Assembly (NCBI GenBank): GCA_002790365.1
Contig: PFVA01000086.1
Location: 1 to 33,898 of the forward strand
DNA from: Ignavibacteriales bacterium CG_4_9_14_3_um_filter_30_11
GTDB lineage: Bacteria > Bacteroidota > Ignavibacteria > Ignavibacteriales > Ignavibacteriaceae
DNA length: 33,898 nucleotides
Direction of reading: 5' to 3'
Shown: one piece after another, positions 25,641 to 33,199 of the stretch
Layout: each line of letters begins with the position of its first letter
Position numbering within the stretch: position 1 is the stretch's first letter
Made by a program: the position numbers and the translations under genes
Notes under the pieces: generated by a model
What the model was told of the DNA's origin: nothing
The model's database searches: none
What the model saw: the letters and a program-made list of their open reading frames with translations, nothing else

Positions 25641-26643
25641 TAATGAAATTATAGGGATATTCGTATATTTTTTTTTCTGTTATTATCCCTTTAATTAATT
25701 TTGAAGGTGTAACATCAAATGCTGGGGTGTAAGTTTTTAAATTTTTATTAATAAATTTTCTACCATTTATCTCGAATAACTCCTTACCGTTTCTATACTC
25801 AATTTCAATTTTATCACCTGAACTTAGTTTTGAATCTATCGTAGTTGAAGGTGCTACAATATAAAATGGCTTTTTATGATAATGACATAAGACAGCTAAA
25901 TTATATGTCCCGATTTTATTAGCAGTATCACCATTTGCTGCAATTCTGTCAGCACCGACAATAACCAGATCAATATTATCAGAACTAAATAATGAAGCCG
26001 CAGAAGAATCTGTTAAAATTGCAAATGGAATTTTTTCCTTTTCAAGTTCATAAGAAGTTAACCTAGACCCTTGAAGCAATGGTCTGGTTTCATCCGCATA
26101 AACAAAATCTACTAAATTGTTTTTATATGCTTGTTTAATAACATTAAATGCAGTGCCATCACCACCGGTTGCAAATTTACCAGTATTACAATGAGTTAGA
26201 ACAGTAGATTTTTTATGAAAAATACTAAGACCGTTTTTCCCTATCAAATCACATTTATTTTTATCATTATTATGTAATTCAATAGCTTTATTTAAAATAA
26301 CTTTATACAAATCATTTTTAGCGTTAGCATTTTCAAATGATAATTTTATTGTATTTAATGCATAAAATAAATTAACGGCTGTTGGACGAGTATTTTTTAG
26401 TCTTTCATAAGCTTTTAAAAAAATATTTTGGTCTGATGACTTTTTAATAGATAAAGCAAGACCATAGGCTGCCGCAATACCAATTAAAGGTGCACCTCTG
26501 ATTTCCAATTTTTCAATAGCTTTAGCAACTCTTTTGTAGCTTTTAGTTTTAAAATAAATTTCTTCATTTGGTAATTTTGTTTGATCTAAAAATATTAGCT
26601 CATCGTTTTCAAATTTAATTGAAAAATATTCTTTAGAGTTCAT
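25633..26643 (-). CDS. mtnA: S-methyl-5-thioribose-1-phosphate isomerase
   Basis: A 336-residue aldose-ketose isomerase of the MtnA/eIF2B-like family, converting methylthioribose-1-phosphate to methylthioribulose-1-phosphate in methionine salvage. Motifs: EIRGAPLIGIAAAYG, the catalytic cysteine in THCNTGKFATGGDGTA, ADETRPLLQGSRLT, the catalytic aspartate in VIVGADRIAANGDTANKIGTY, and a PAFDVTPSKLIKGIITE C-terminus. The ATG at 26643 is preferred over a GTG one codon earlier. The gene starts inside the PfkB-kinase gene (11-base overlap) and ends inside recO. The ribose-1,5-bisphosphate isomerase branch of the family is an alternative, but the motifs favour MtnA. Confidence 0.92.
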   Translation of the reverse strand: MNSKEYFSIKFENDELIFLDQTKLPNEEIYFKTKSYKRVAKAIEKLEIRGAPLIGIAAAYGLALSIKKSSDQNIFLKAYERLKNTRPTAVNLFYALNTIKLSFENANAKNDLYKVILNKAIELHNNDKNKCDLIGKNGLSIFHKKSTVLTHCNTGKFATGGDGTAFNVIKQAYKNNLVDFVYADETRPLLQGSRLTSYELEKEKIPFAILTDSSAASLFSSDNIDLVIVGADRIAANGDTANKIGTYNLAVLCHYHKKPFYIVAPSTTIDSKLSSGDKIEIEYRNGKELFEINGRKFINKNLKTYTPAFDVTPSKLIKGIITEKKIYEYPYNFINE

Positions 26644-27547
26644 CACATTTAGATAAATTTAGGAATTCTCTGTATCTATCATTTACACGAAGATAATCTA
26701 TATCTTCTAATCCTTTTGTACTGAATTGTTCAACACAAAATGAAGCCATTGTGCTGCCATATATTACTGCTCTTTTCATATTGTCAAAACTTAGATCGTG
26801 AGTTTTATGTAAGTAACCGATAAATCCTCCGGCAAAAGTATCACCTGCACCGGTTGGATCATAAATTGATTCAAGTGGATAAGCAGGAGCTGAAAAAATT
26901 GAATCTTTTGAAATTAGTAAAGCTCCGTGTTCCCCTTTTTTAATTATTAATATTTCTGGTCCCATTTCCAATATACTTTTTGCACCTTTAATCAAATTTG
27001 GTTCATTAGCAAGCAATCGTGTTTCTGAATCATTGATTATAAGAATATTTACTTTTTTGAGTAGTTTAATTAGTTCGTTTCTTTGTCCTTCAATCCAATA
27101 ATTCATTGTGTCACAGACAACACACTTAGGAGCTACCATCTGGTCCAAAACACGCATTTGCAATACTGGATCAATATTACCTAAGCATACAAAACTGGCT
27201 TTTTGATATTTCTCGGGTACAATAGGATTAAAATCTTTGAATACATTTAATTCAGTTAAAAGAGTGTCTCTTATATTTAGATCATAGTGGTATTTACCAG
27301 CCCAACGAAATGTACTACCTCCTTTTATTATTTGTAGACCTTCAATATCAATATATTTAGATTCTAATAAATGGATGTATTCTTTTGGAAAATCTTCACC
27401 AACAACTCCGACTAAATAGATGGGAGCCGAAAAATAACTTGCAGCTATTGAAATATAAGTTGCTGCTCCTCCTAATGCATTTTCAATTTTATGGAATGGT
27501 GTACTAACATCATCTAGTCCAAGAGAGCCAACAACAAGTAATCCCAA
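26633..27547 (-). CDS. PfkB-family carbohydrate/nucleoside kinase
   Basis: A 304-residue ribokinase-fold enzyme. The N-terminal domain has LVVGSLGLDDVSTP and the di-glycine GGAATYISIAASYF. The C-terminal ATP/anion-hole signature is DPTGAGDTFAGGFIGYL with the catalytic base D in GAGD. Substrate class cannot be read. It resembles sugar or nucleoside kinases common in Bacteroidota-like genomes. The start is TTG at 27547, supported by a GGAG Shine-Dalgarno sequence seven bases upstream (27555-27558). The stop codon lies within the first codons of mtnA, so the two are coupled, and a role linked to ribose-phosphate or methylthioadenosine salvage is worth considering. Confidence 0.85.
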   Translation of the reverse strand: MGLLVVGSLGLDDVSTPFHKIENALGGAATYISIAASYFSAPIYLVGVVGEDFPKEYIHLLESKYIDIEGLQIIKGGSTFRWAGKYHYDLNIRDTLLTELNVFKDFNPIVPEKYQKASFVCLGNIDPVLQMRVLDQMVAPKCVVCDTMNYWIEGQRNELIKLLKKVNILIINDSETRLLANEPNLIKGAKSILEMGPEILIIKKGEHGALLISKDSIFSAPAYPLESIYDPTGAGDTFAGGFIGYLHKTHDLSFDNMKRAVIYGSTMASFCVEQFSTKGLEDIDYLRVNDRYREFLNLSKCDEL

Positions 27548-27554
27548 AATATTT

Positions 27555-27558
27555 CTCC
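27555..27558 (-). promoter_or_regulatory. Shine-Dalgarno site fixing the TTG start of the PfkB kinase
   Basis: GGAG on the minus strand, seven bases before the TTG start. Clear sites like this are rare in the window (others precede the HtrA gene, the carboxyltransferase and parA), which makes it useful for choosing the start. Confidence 0.6.
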
Positions 27559-27599
27559 AATTTTTAAATTTGTAGACACTAAAAATAAATAATAAGCTG

Positions 27600-28061
27600 T
27601 TAAAAAGTAATTTCTAACAGATCTAAATATTCTTTTTTATTTATATAATAATCTACCAACATTTTTAATGCATCTTTCTGATCTTTCCAAGCAAAAGCAT
27701 TACAAGCTTCTTTATAATCTACCCATTTATAATTACTATGTTCACTACTTAATTGAACATTTGAATTACTTTTAGCCTTTACTGCGAATACAGGTATTTG
27801 ATGAATAGAATCATCCTTTTCAGAGTAAAAAGAATTAACCTTCGGAACCACCCAAAGCTTTTCTATTACAAGATTAGTTTCTTCCTTTACCTCCCTAATT
27901 GCTGATTCAAAAGCCATCTCTCCCTTTTCAATTCTTCCTGTAACCATTTGCCATATTCCAGGATATATTCCATTAATAGAGCGCTTTAGAATTAATGTTT
28001 CCATTCTTGTATCTATAATTCTAAATACATGTACTTCAACTAAATCAGATATTTTATTCAT
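27600..28061 (-). CDS. Nudix hydrolase
   Basis: A 153-residue protein with a full Nudix box: the glycine of TGRIEKGE, then E-S-A-I and REVKEETNL, fitting GX5EX7REUXEEXXU with asparagine at the usual glycine near the end. The N-terminus (VHVFRII) and the pattern IWQMVTGRIEKGE are like dihydroneopterin triphosphate or (d)NTP pyrophosphohydrolases (NudB/MutT group), but the substrate is uncertain. The C-terminus ends LDLLEITF, also seen in NudB-like proteins. It lies 17 bases after the large surface-protein gene and 52 bases before the PfkB kinase gene. Confidence 0.88.
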   Translation of the reverse strand: MNKISDLVEVHVFRIIDTRMETLILKRSINGIYPGIWQMVTGRIEKGEMAFESAIREVKEETNLVIEKLWVVPKVNSFYSEKDDSIHQIPVFAVKAKSNSNVQLSSEHSNYKWVDYKEACNAFAWKDQKDALKMLVDYYINKKEYLDLLEITF

Positions 28062-28078
28062 AATATTTTTTTATAATT

Positions 28079-31000
28079 TTAAAAATATGCTCTAAATTCA
28101 GCTCTTGCTGTATGTACTACTCTATCACCCGCTTGTAATCTCCCATCATAACTTAAACTTGTTTGAAGATTTGAAGCAATCTTATATTCAAAATTGGCAT
28201 TCCAAAAATAATTTTTACCAATCAATTTTCCTTCCGTAATTTCAAATGGTAAAAAATTACCGACAGAATTACCAAGTAATTCATCTCTTTTTAATTCTAC
28301 TCTAAGCCTTCCAGTACCGGCAAAAGACAACACCATTCTAATAGATTGAGAATTAAAATCAATTAAAGTAGGTACAACAGGATAATCATCTGTACTTCTT
28401 CCTGCTTTAATTGTAAACCCTACTTCAATATTGTTTTCAGGCCTGTAAACAAAATCAGAAGATATGCTATTACTTGCAATCTGCCTTCTTCTTGCTGAAG
28501 GCAAATTTGAATCCAGAAAAGCGTTATCATTTTTACTTATAAATTCTGTTTGGTTGCTAATTTCATTTACTAATTTTGTTCTAAGTCTAATACTTCTTTC
28601 CCTTATATATGATCTAATTGGTCCATCACTAAATTGATTGAGATTTTTTGATTGTGTAAATCTTAATCTTAATGAAAAATCATAAGAATTTTCATTGATA
28701 AAAATATCTTGCTGTATAAAATTAGAACCGTGCAAGGTATTATTTATATCTTGAAATGCTGAAAAATTTAACAGATAGATTTTTTTTAGATCTTCTTCTC
28801 TACTATTCTCTTCTACTCTCCAAAAAGTTTCAGTTGATAATGCCTTGACAATATTACTAAAAAAAGAATTACTATTTAGCAGTTCAGAAAATCTAATTTT
28901 CCAGTTTGTACTTGTTCTAAGATTAATTACAGGAAATAATTCATCTGTTTGAGCAGTAATTTTAATATAGTCACCATCAAATATTGCTGGTTCAAATTCA
29001 TTTTCATCTTGAATTCCATTTTTATTCAAATCACCTAAATAAATAAAATTACCATTCCCTCTTTCTACTTTAACAAATATCTGTTGTAATTTGGCTGATT
29101 TCTGAGTCAATACTTCATAGAATGTATTCCCCGTTAGAGCATTTCCAAACAACCTAATATTTGAGATAGACCTTATTAAAACTGTTTTACTGTCTTTAAG
29201 TCCTAATGTCTTGAATTCTTTTTCAAAAGTTTTATCTCTTAAAACAAGTGTAAAATGTGTATTAATTATTCTACTTCCACGATAATCTATTTCATAAAAC
29301 TGCCCGATTGAATTAGCTTGTTCAATTAAATTGCCTGATAAAGATGTATAATCTTTTCTTATGGAATATTTAAATGACAGATTAAGACCTTCAATTTTGT
29401 CGTAGATTATATAGGGATTATATTCAAAATATTTTATACTTCCATCTAATAGTGAATCATTATTTAATTTGTAATCTTCTCTATTTTCAGCTAAATAGAA
29501 AAGACCAGTTGTAAAATCTAATAATTTAATTTTACTGTTAGCTTCTTGTCTGGTCCATTTTGAAGTGAAATTGATATTGTCAGTCTTAACATAATCTATA
29601 TTATAATAAGCATTTATATCATTGCCTTTTGTGTAGTTAATTGAATTTTTAAATCTTTTAGAATTTAAAATTGATTCTTGTTTTAAATAACCAAAGAATG
29701 AATTAATTGAAATAGATTTAATAGGTAAATAATTTAGATTTAATTCTCTTAAAGTTTGACTAGTATTAAATTTTGAATTACCAAGATTATAATCTCTATT
29801 AAATTCAATTGTATTTATTCTATCTATTGGGTTAAATTTTTCATCAATAAATCTATCTTTGTAAGTCAATCCTATTTTGCCAAGGCTAACATTACTAATC
29901 TTTATTTTTTGTGGATTGATCTTGATATTAATATTTCTTGCAGAGCCAAAATTATCATCATCGTCTATTGTTGAAAATCTGTTCCTATCAAAAATACTTC
30001 CGGCATATTCAAAACTTAATTCAATCCCTTCTATGGGTTTATATTTTACAACAAAATTTCCAATTTGATTTAGTTGAGGTATTGGTAAAGTTATTATTGG
30101 TAAATAGGTACCCAAGCCGATCCCTGCAAATCTAAATACACCTAGACTTTCTCTAATGTAATCCCCATTACCCAATCCAATAAAACTAAACGCAACATTA
30201 TAAATAGAATTTACGCTTCCAGGATTATATCTGTAAAATGAAAAAGTATTATTGTTGATTAAGGTATCTATTTTTTCATATCTACCTTGCCTAGAACCAT
30301 TTGAATCAAAAGGAGCAAGTGAAACACCGGTTTTGGTAGCTTTATTAATATCATCGCCGGCATTGATTAAAATATCTTTATCAGTATCTGATAATAATAC
30401 ATCAATCGGTGCATTTTGATTATCCCCTTCTCTTATATATTGAAGATTAATTTCAATCTTATCATTAATCAATTTGGCTATACCTCCAGCACCGAAAAAA
30501 TTTCTTGAATACCTTCTGTCAGAATATTCATAGTCTATATTTATTCTGCTGTCGACAGTTATAAGCTTATTGGGAGTAAAAGTAACTTGTGCACTTCCAT
30601 ACTCTATTACATAATCATTATGTTCACCGCGCTTTTGGAGAATACCATCAATATAAACTTTCTCTGTACCGGCAATTACAATAATATCGGGTTCATTATT
30701 GACTCCGGATAATCTATAGGGTCCCTGCACGCCATCCTGTCCATTGAACGACACTGAATTAAATTTCCCTCTTGAGCTTGCTAAGGAAACGAATCCTGAT
30801 GATGTGTTGTAATTAATTTCACCTAACAGCCCCTGCAATTTTCTGTCAATACCACCAAACTCACCAGTTTGTCTTTTGACAAAATAATCACCGAAAGTTC
30901 CTCTAGCATTTTTATGCTGAAGTTGAATAAAAACTTTATCAAGTTCATCCAGTGTTTCTGTGTTACCTTCTGGTTGAATTGGAGTATTCTCATCAGTTAA

Positions 31001-31558
31001 AGCAGCAACAATTTCAATATCATCAGAGAGTCTACCTGAAAGCTGTAACTGAAGACCACTATTCAATGAAAAATCTTTTGTTGTTCCGAAAGTAAATCCT
31101 CTTACAATCGTTCCGCTTCTCTCAATATTTTTCCCGAATATAGATTCTTCAGTAATTGGAGTGGATTCTTTTACAACATAAATCATACTATCAGTTTTAG
31201 TTGGCTCTAGTTTGCGGACTAATGTTCTATTTTTATACACTCTATTTAAGGAAAGTTTATATGATTTATAATGAACAATTAAAGTATCAAAATTAGAATA
31301 CTTCAAATTTTTAGATAAGCTGAAAGTTCCTTTTGAATATGAAAAGCTATATTCATTTTTAAGTAATAATTTATTATTTATATAGATTGATTCAGATGAA
31401 GGGATTATAGTAAGTGCAGATATATTATACGAATTTTCATAATTTATCAAAAGTGTATCAGTTACAGTTATATATCTGAAATTATCTTGTGCATAGTTAT
31501 TTGATAGGGACAACAAGGAAAAGAAGTTGATAATTAGTAATCGTTTAAAGATTTTCAA
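28079..31558 (-). CDS. Large predicted outer-membrane beta-barrel protein of unknown function
   Basis: A 1159-residue exported protein. A signal peptide (about 1-24) ends in a YAQ cleavage site typical of Bacteroidota-like exports. An N-terminal beta-rich domain (about 25-140) is followed by a conserved-looking segment (RGFTFGTTKDFSLNSGLQLQ, then AALTDENTPIQPEG and ELDKVFIQ, about 153-212) reminiscent of SprA/gliding-type outer-membrane proteins; this likeness is by eye. The rest alternates short amphipathic strands and turns, and ends in aromatic F (EFRAYF), as barrel proteins do. Two Asp/Asn-rich loops, SDTDKDILINAGDD near 390 and DLNKNGIQDENEFEP near 845, look like EF-hand or dockerin-type calcium loops. 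The start is TTG. Role unknown; secretion, adhesion or surface scaffold are possibilities. Confidence 0.8.
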   Translation of the reverse strand: MKIFKRLLIINFFSLLSLSNNYAQDNFRYITVTDTLLINYENSYNISALTIIPSSESIYINNKLLLKNEYSFSYSKGTFSLSKNLKYSNFDTLIVHYKSYKLSLNRVYKNRTLVRKLEPTKTDSMIYVVKESTPITEESIFGKNIERSGTIVRGFTFGTTKDFSLNSGLQLQLSGRLSDDIEIVAALTDENTPIQPEGNTETLDELDKVFIQLQHKNARGTFGDYFVKRQTGEFGGIDRKLQGLLGEINYNTSSGFVSLASSRGKFNSVSFNGQDGVQGPYRLSGVNNEPDIIVIAGTEKVYIDGILQKRGEHNDYVIEYGSAQVTFTPNKLITVDSRINIDYEYSDRRYSRNFFGAGGIAKLINDKIEINLQYIREGDNQNAPIDVLLSDTDKDILINAGDDINKATKTGVSLAPFDSNGSRQGRYEKIDTLINNNTFSFYRYNPGSVNSIYNVAFSFIGLGNGDYIRESLGVFRFAGIGLGTYLPIITLPIPQLNQIGNFVVKYKPIEGIELSFEYAGSIFDRNRFSTIDDDDNFGSARNINIKINPQKIKISNVSLGKIGLTYKDRFIDEKFNPIDRINTIEFNRDYNLGNSKFNTSQTLRELNLNYLPIKSISINSFFGYLKQESILNSKRFKNSINYTKGNDINAYYNIDYVKTDNINFTSKWTRQEANSKIKLLDFTTGLFYLAENREDYKLNNDSLLDGSIKYFEYNPYIIYDKIEGLNLSFKYSIRKDYTSLSGNLIEQANSIGQFYEIDYRGSRIINTHFTLVLRDKTFEKEFKTLGLKDSKTVLIRSISNIRLFGNALTGNTFYEVLTQKSAKLQQIFVKVERGNGNFIYLGDLNKNGIQDENEFEPAIFDGDYIKITAQTDELFPVINLRTSTNWKIRFSELLNSNSFFSNIVKALSTETFWRVEENSREEDLKKIYLLNFSAFQDINNTLHGSNFIQQDIFINENSYDFSLRLRFTQSKNLNQFSDGPIRSYIRERSIRLRTKLVNEISNQTEFISKNDNAFLDSNLPSARRRQIASNSISSDFVYRPENNIEVGFTIKAGRSTDDYPVVPTLIDFNSQSIRMVLSFAGTGRLRVELKRDELLGNSVGNFLPFEITEGKLIGKNYFWNANFEYKIASNLQTSLSYDGRLQAGDRVVHTARAEFRAYF

Positions 31559-31620
31559 AATAAGATAATTTCTTTGTTTTCTTTATAATAATATTTATTT
31601 CAATTAAATTTAATCTGCAA

Positions 31621-31648
31621 TAAATAGTAATGTTAATCTTTTGGTCAA
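31621..31648 (-). promoter_or_regulatory. Candidate promoter of the large outer-membrane protein gene
   Basis: On the minus strand TTGACC (31643-31648), 16 bases, then TATTTA (31621-31626), about 63 bases before the TTG start. TTGACC is a good -35 match, but the -10 box is weak. Confidence 0.3.
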
Positions 31649-31660
31649 CTATAAAAATAA

Positions 31661-31990
31661 ATGAATGATATCAAATTAAAAATACAACAATCAGCTGAGA
31701 AAAATATATTTTATACAGTACATTCTGCATTTCAATGTATAGCTATTAATAGAATGATATCCCCAAAAGAAATCAGAAATGTATTGAGTAACTTTCAGAT
31801 ATTGGAAGACTACCCTTACGATAAAAGAGGACACACTTGCTTAATCGGTGGTAAAGGAAATAATAAGCGGATAATTCATTTGGTTTGTTTCCCAACTGAC
31901 CAATTTCTACAGATAATAACTGCATACCTACCAGATGAAAAAAGATGGGATGAAAATTTAAAACAAAGAGATGATTTATGGAATGTTTGA
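31661..31990 (+). CDS. DUF4258 domain protein, putative toxin of a toxin-antitoxin pair
   Basis: A 109-residue protein with the DUF4258 pattern: an early histidine (VHSAFQC), ISPKEIRNVLSN, the EDYPYDKRGHTCLIGG strand-turn, RIIHLVC, and the ending IITAYLPDEKRWDENL. DUF4258 proteins have a small RelE/MqsR-like fold, and several are proposed RNase-type toxins paired with YgiT-type zinc-finger antitoxins. Here the paired gene follows with a 13-base overlap. There is no visible Shine-Dalgarno sequence; the ATG comes after AAATAA. The pair stands alone on the plus strand between two minus-strand genes. Toxicity is inferred from family and gene order only. Confidence 0.82.
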   Translation: MNDIKLKIQQSAEKNIFYTVHSAFQCIAINRMISPKEIRNVLSNFQILEDYPYDKRGHTCLIGGKGNNKRIIHLVCFPTDQFLQIITAYLPDEKRWDENLKQRDDLWNV

Positions 31991-32193
31991 AATGTTTTAA
32001 TGATATGTTTATTGACTATGTTGAGTTTAATGTTCAAAGAGAAGATTATAATTTAGAATTAAAGAGAATCCCAGTATATGTATGCCTAGAATGTAAGGAG
32101 ACTTACATTGAAGAAGATGAAATGACGAAAATTTTTGATACTGTAAATGAATTAGATAAGAATATTAATAATATAAAGCAGAAAAAATTATAA
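31978..32193 (+). CDS. YgiT-type zinc-finger protein, putative antitoxin
   Basis: A 71-residue protein. It has two CxxC pairs, CLKC at the N-terminus and CLEC after VYVC near residue 32, in the YgiT/MqsA-type zinc-ribbon spacing, followed by YIEEDEMTKIFD and a short helical tail. MqsA itself is about 130 residues and carries a C-terminal helix-turn-helix; this protein lacks that half, so it may neutralise the partner without strong DNA binding. The 13-base overlap with the preceding gene is typical of co-translated toxin-antitoxin genes. Confidence 0.82.
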   Translation: MECLKCFNDMFIDYVEFNVQREDYNLELKRIPVYVCLECKETYIEEDEMTKIFDTVNELDKNINNIKQKKL

Positions 32194-32221
32194 AATTAGT
32201 CCCCCCTAATAATAGAATCAA

Positions 32222-33019
32222 TCAAGCATACAATACACTTGGAGCAAACTTACTTACATTTATTTTGTTCATTATTTCATTTGCCAGAGATAGATAAGCT
32301 TTTGCTCCGGAAGAATTAGCATTTATTAGTACACATGGTTTACCTAAAAATTCACTTTCGCAAAGGGTTGTATTCTTGGGTATTGTTGATTCAAATAATA
32401 AATCGCAATAAGATTCATTGATCTTTTCAAAAGTCATTTTCCAAGCAATGGTATTTGGTTCATACATAGTAAGAAGAATTCCCTCAATAAATAATTTGCT
32501 GTTATATCGTGATTTTATCCAATCCATATATTCAATCATCTTTGTAATTGATGATAAAGAAAATTTACCAGCCTTTACAGGTAATATTAAAGAATCAGAA
32601 GATATTAATGAAATTGTAGTTAAACCTTGTAAATAAGGTGGACAATCTATAATTATATAATCATAACTATTAAATTGTTCTTGATGTAATATATGACTGA
32701 ATAGATGATGGTTGTTTGTAATTTTATGAAGTCTTTCTTCATCGGTTGGTAAAATTTTAGAAGGAATTAGGTTTAGGTTCGGTAACTCAGTTTTATAAAT
32801 AACTTCATTTATTGATTTTTTAAAACTTAAGACATCAAAAATATTTCCTAAAATATTTTTTTCATCAAATCCCAGGCATATTGTACTTGAACCTGTTGTA
32901 TCAAAATCTATAAGTAAAGTTTTTTTTTCAGCTACTGCAAAGCTTGCTGCTAAATTTACTGCAGTAGTTGATTTTCCCACACCCCCCTTTGGAACAGCTA
33001 CAGATATAACTTTAGCCAT
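32222..33019 (-). CDS. ParA/Soj-like partition ATPase (orphan)
   Basis: A 265-residue protein with the deviant Walker A KGGVGKSTT (residues 11-19), signature lysine K11, switch region LLIDFDTTGSSTICLGF (the usual DPQGN replaced by DTTGS), and Walker B DYIIIDCPPY. These define the ParA/MinD superfamily. The ATG at 33019 is chosen over TTG at 33025 because a GAGGA sequence lies about eight bases before it. No parB, centromere-like repeat or SMC gene is near. It may position a protein complex or a chromosome site instead of a plasmid. The stop faces the toxin-antitoxin-like pair 28 bases away. Confidence 0.88.
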   Translation of the reverse strand: MAKVISVAVPKGGVGKSTTAVNLAASFAVAEKKTLLIDFDTTGSSTICLGFDEKNILGNIFDVLSFKKSINEVIYKTELPNLNLIPSKILPTDEERLHKITNNHHLFSHILHQEQFNSYDYIIIDCPPYLQGLTTISLISSDSLILPVKAGKFSLSSITKMIEYMDWIKSRYNSKLFIEGILLTMYEPNTIAWKMTFEKINESYCDLLFESTIPKNTTLCESEFLGKPCVLINANSSGAKAYLSLANEIMNKINVSKFAPSVLYA

Positions 33020-33199
33020 AAGCAAATTCCTCGGGTTTAATATTTATATTTCAGAGTAAGGATTTTCAAGAACTTAACACCTACTTACTCAGTTTTGCCT
33101 TCATCTAATTTTGTAAGGGATAGGAATATAATTAATTGTTTCTAATAAGTAAAGGATTTTTTTTTGTTTTCACAAAAAAATATTAAAAAAACAAATATC

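Noticed and set aside
33157-33180. T-run/A-run hairpin downstream of the MacB-like gene as a terminator
   Set aside because: The stem is almost only A-T pairs and no T tract follows it in the minus-strand direction. It is probably a homopolymer coincidence.
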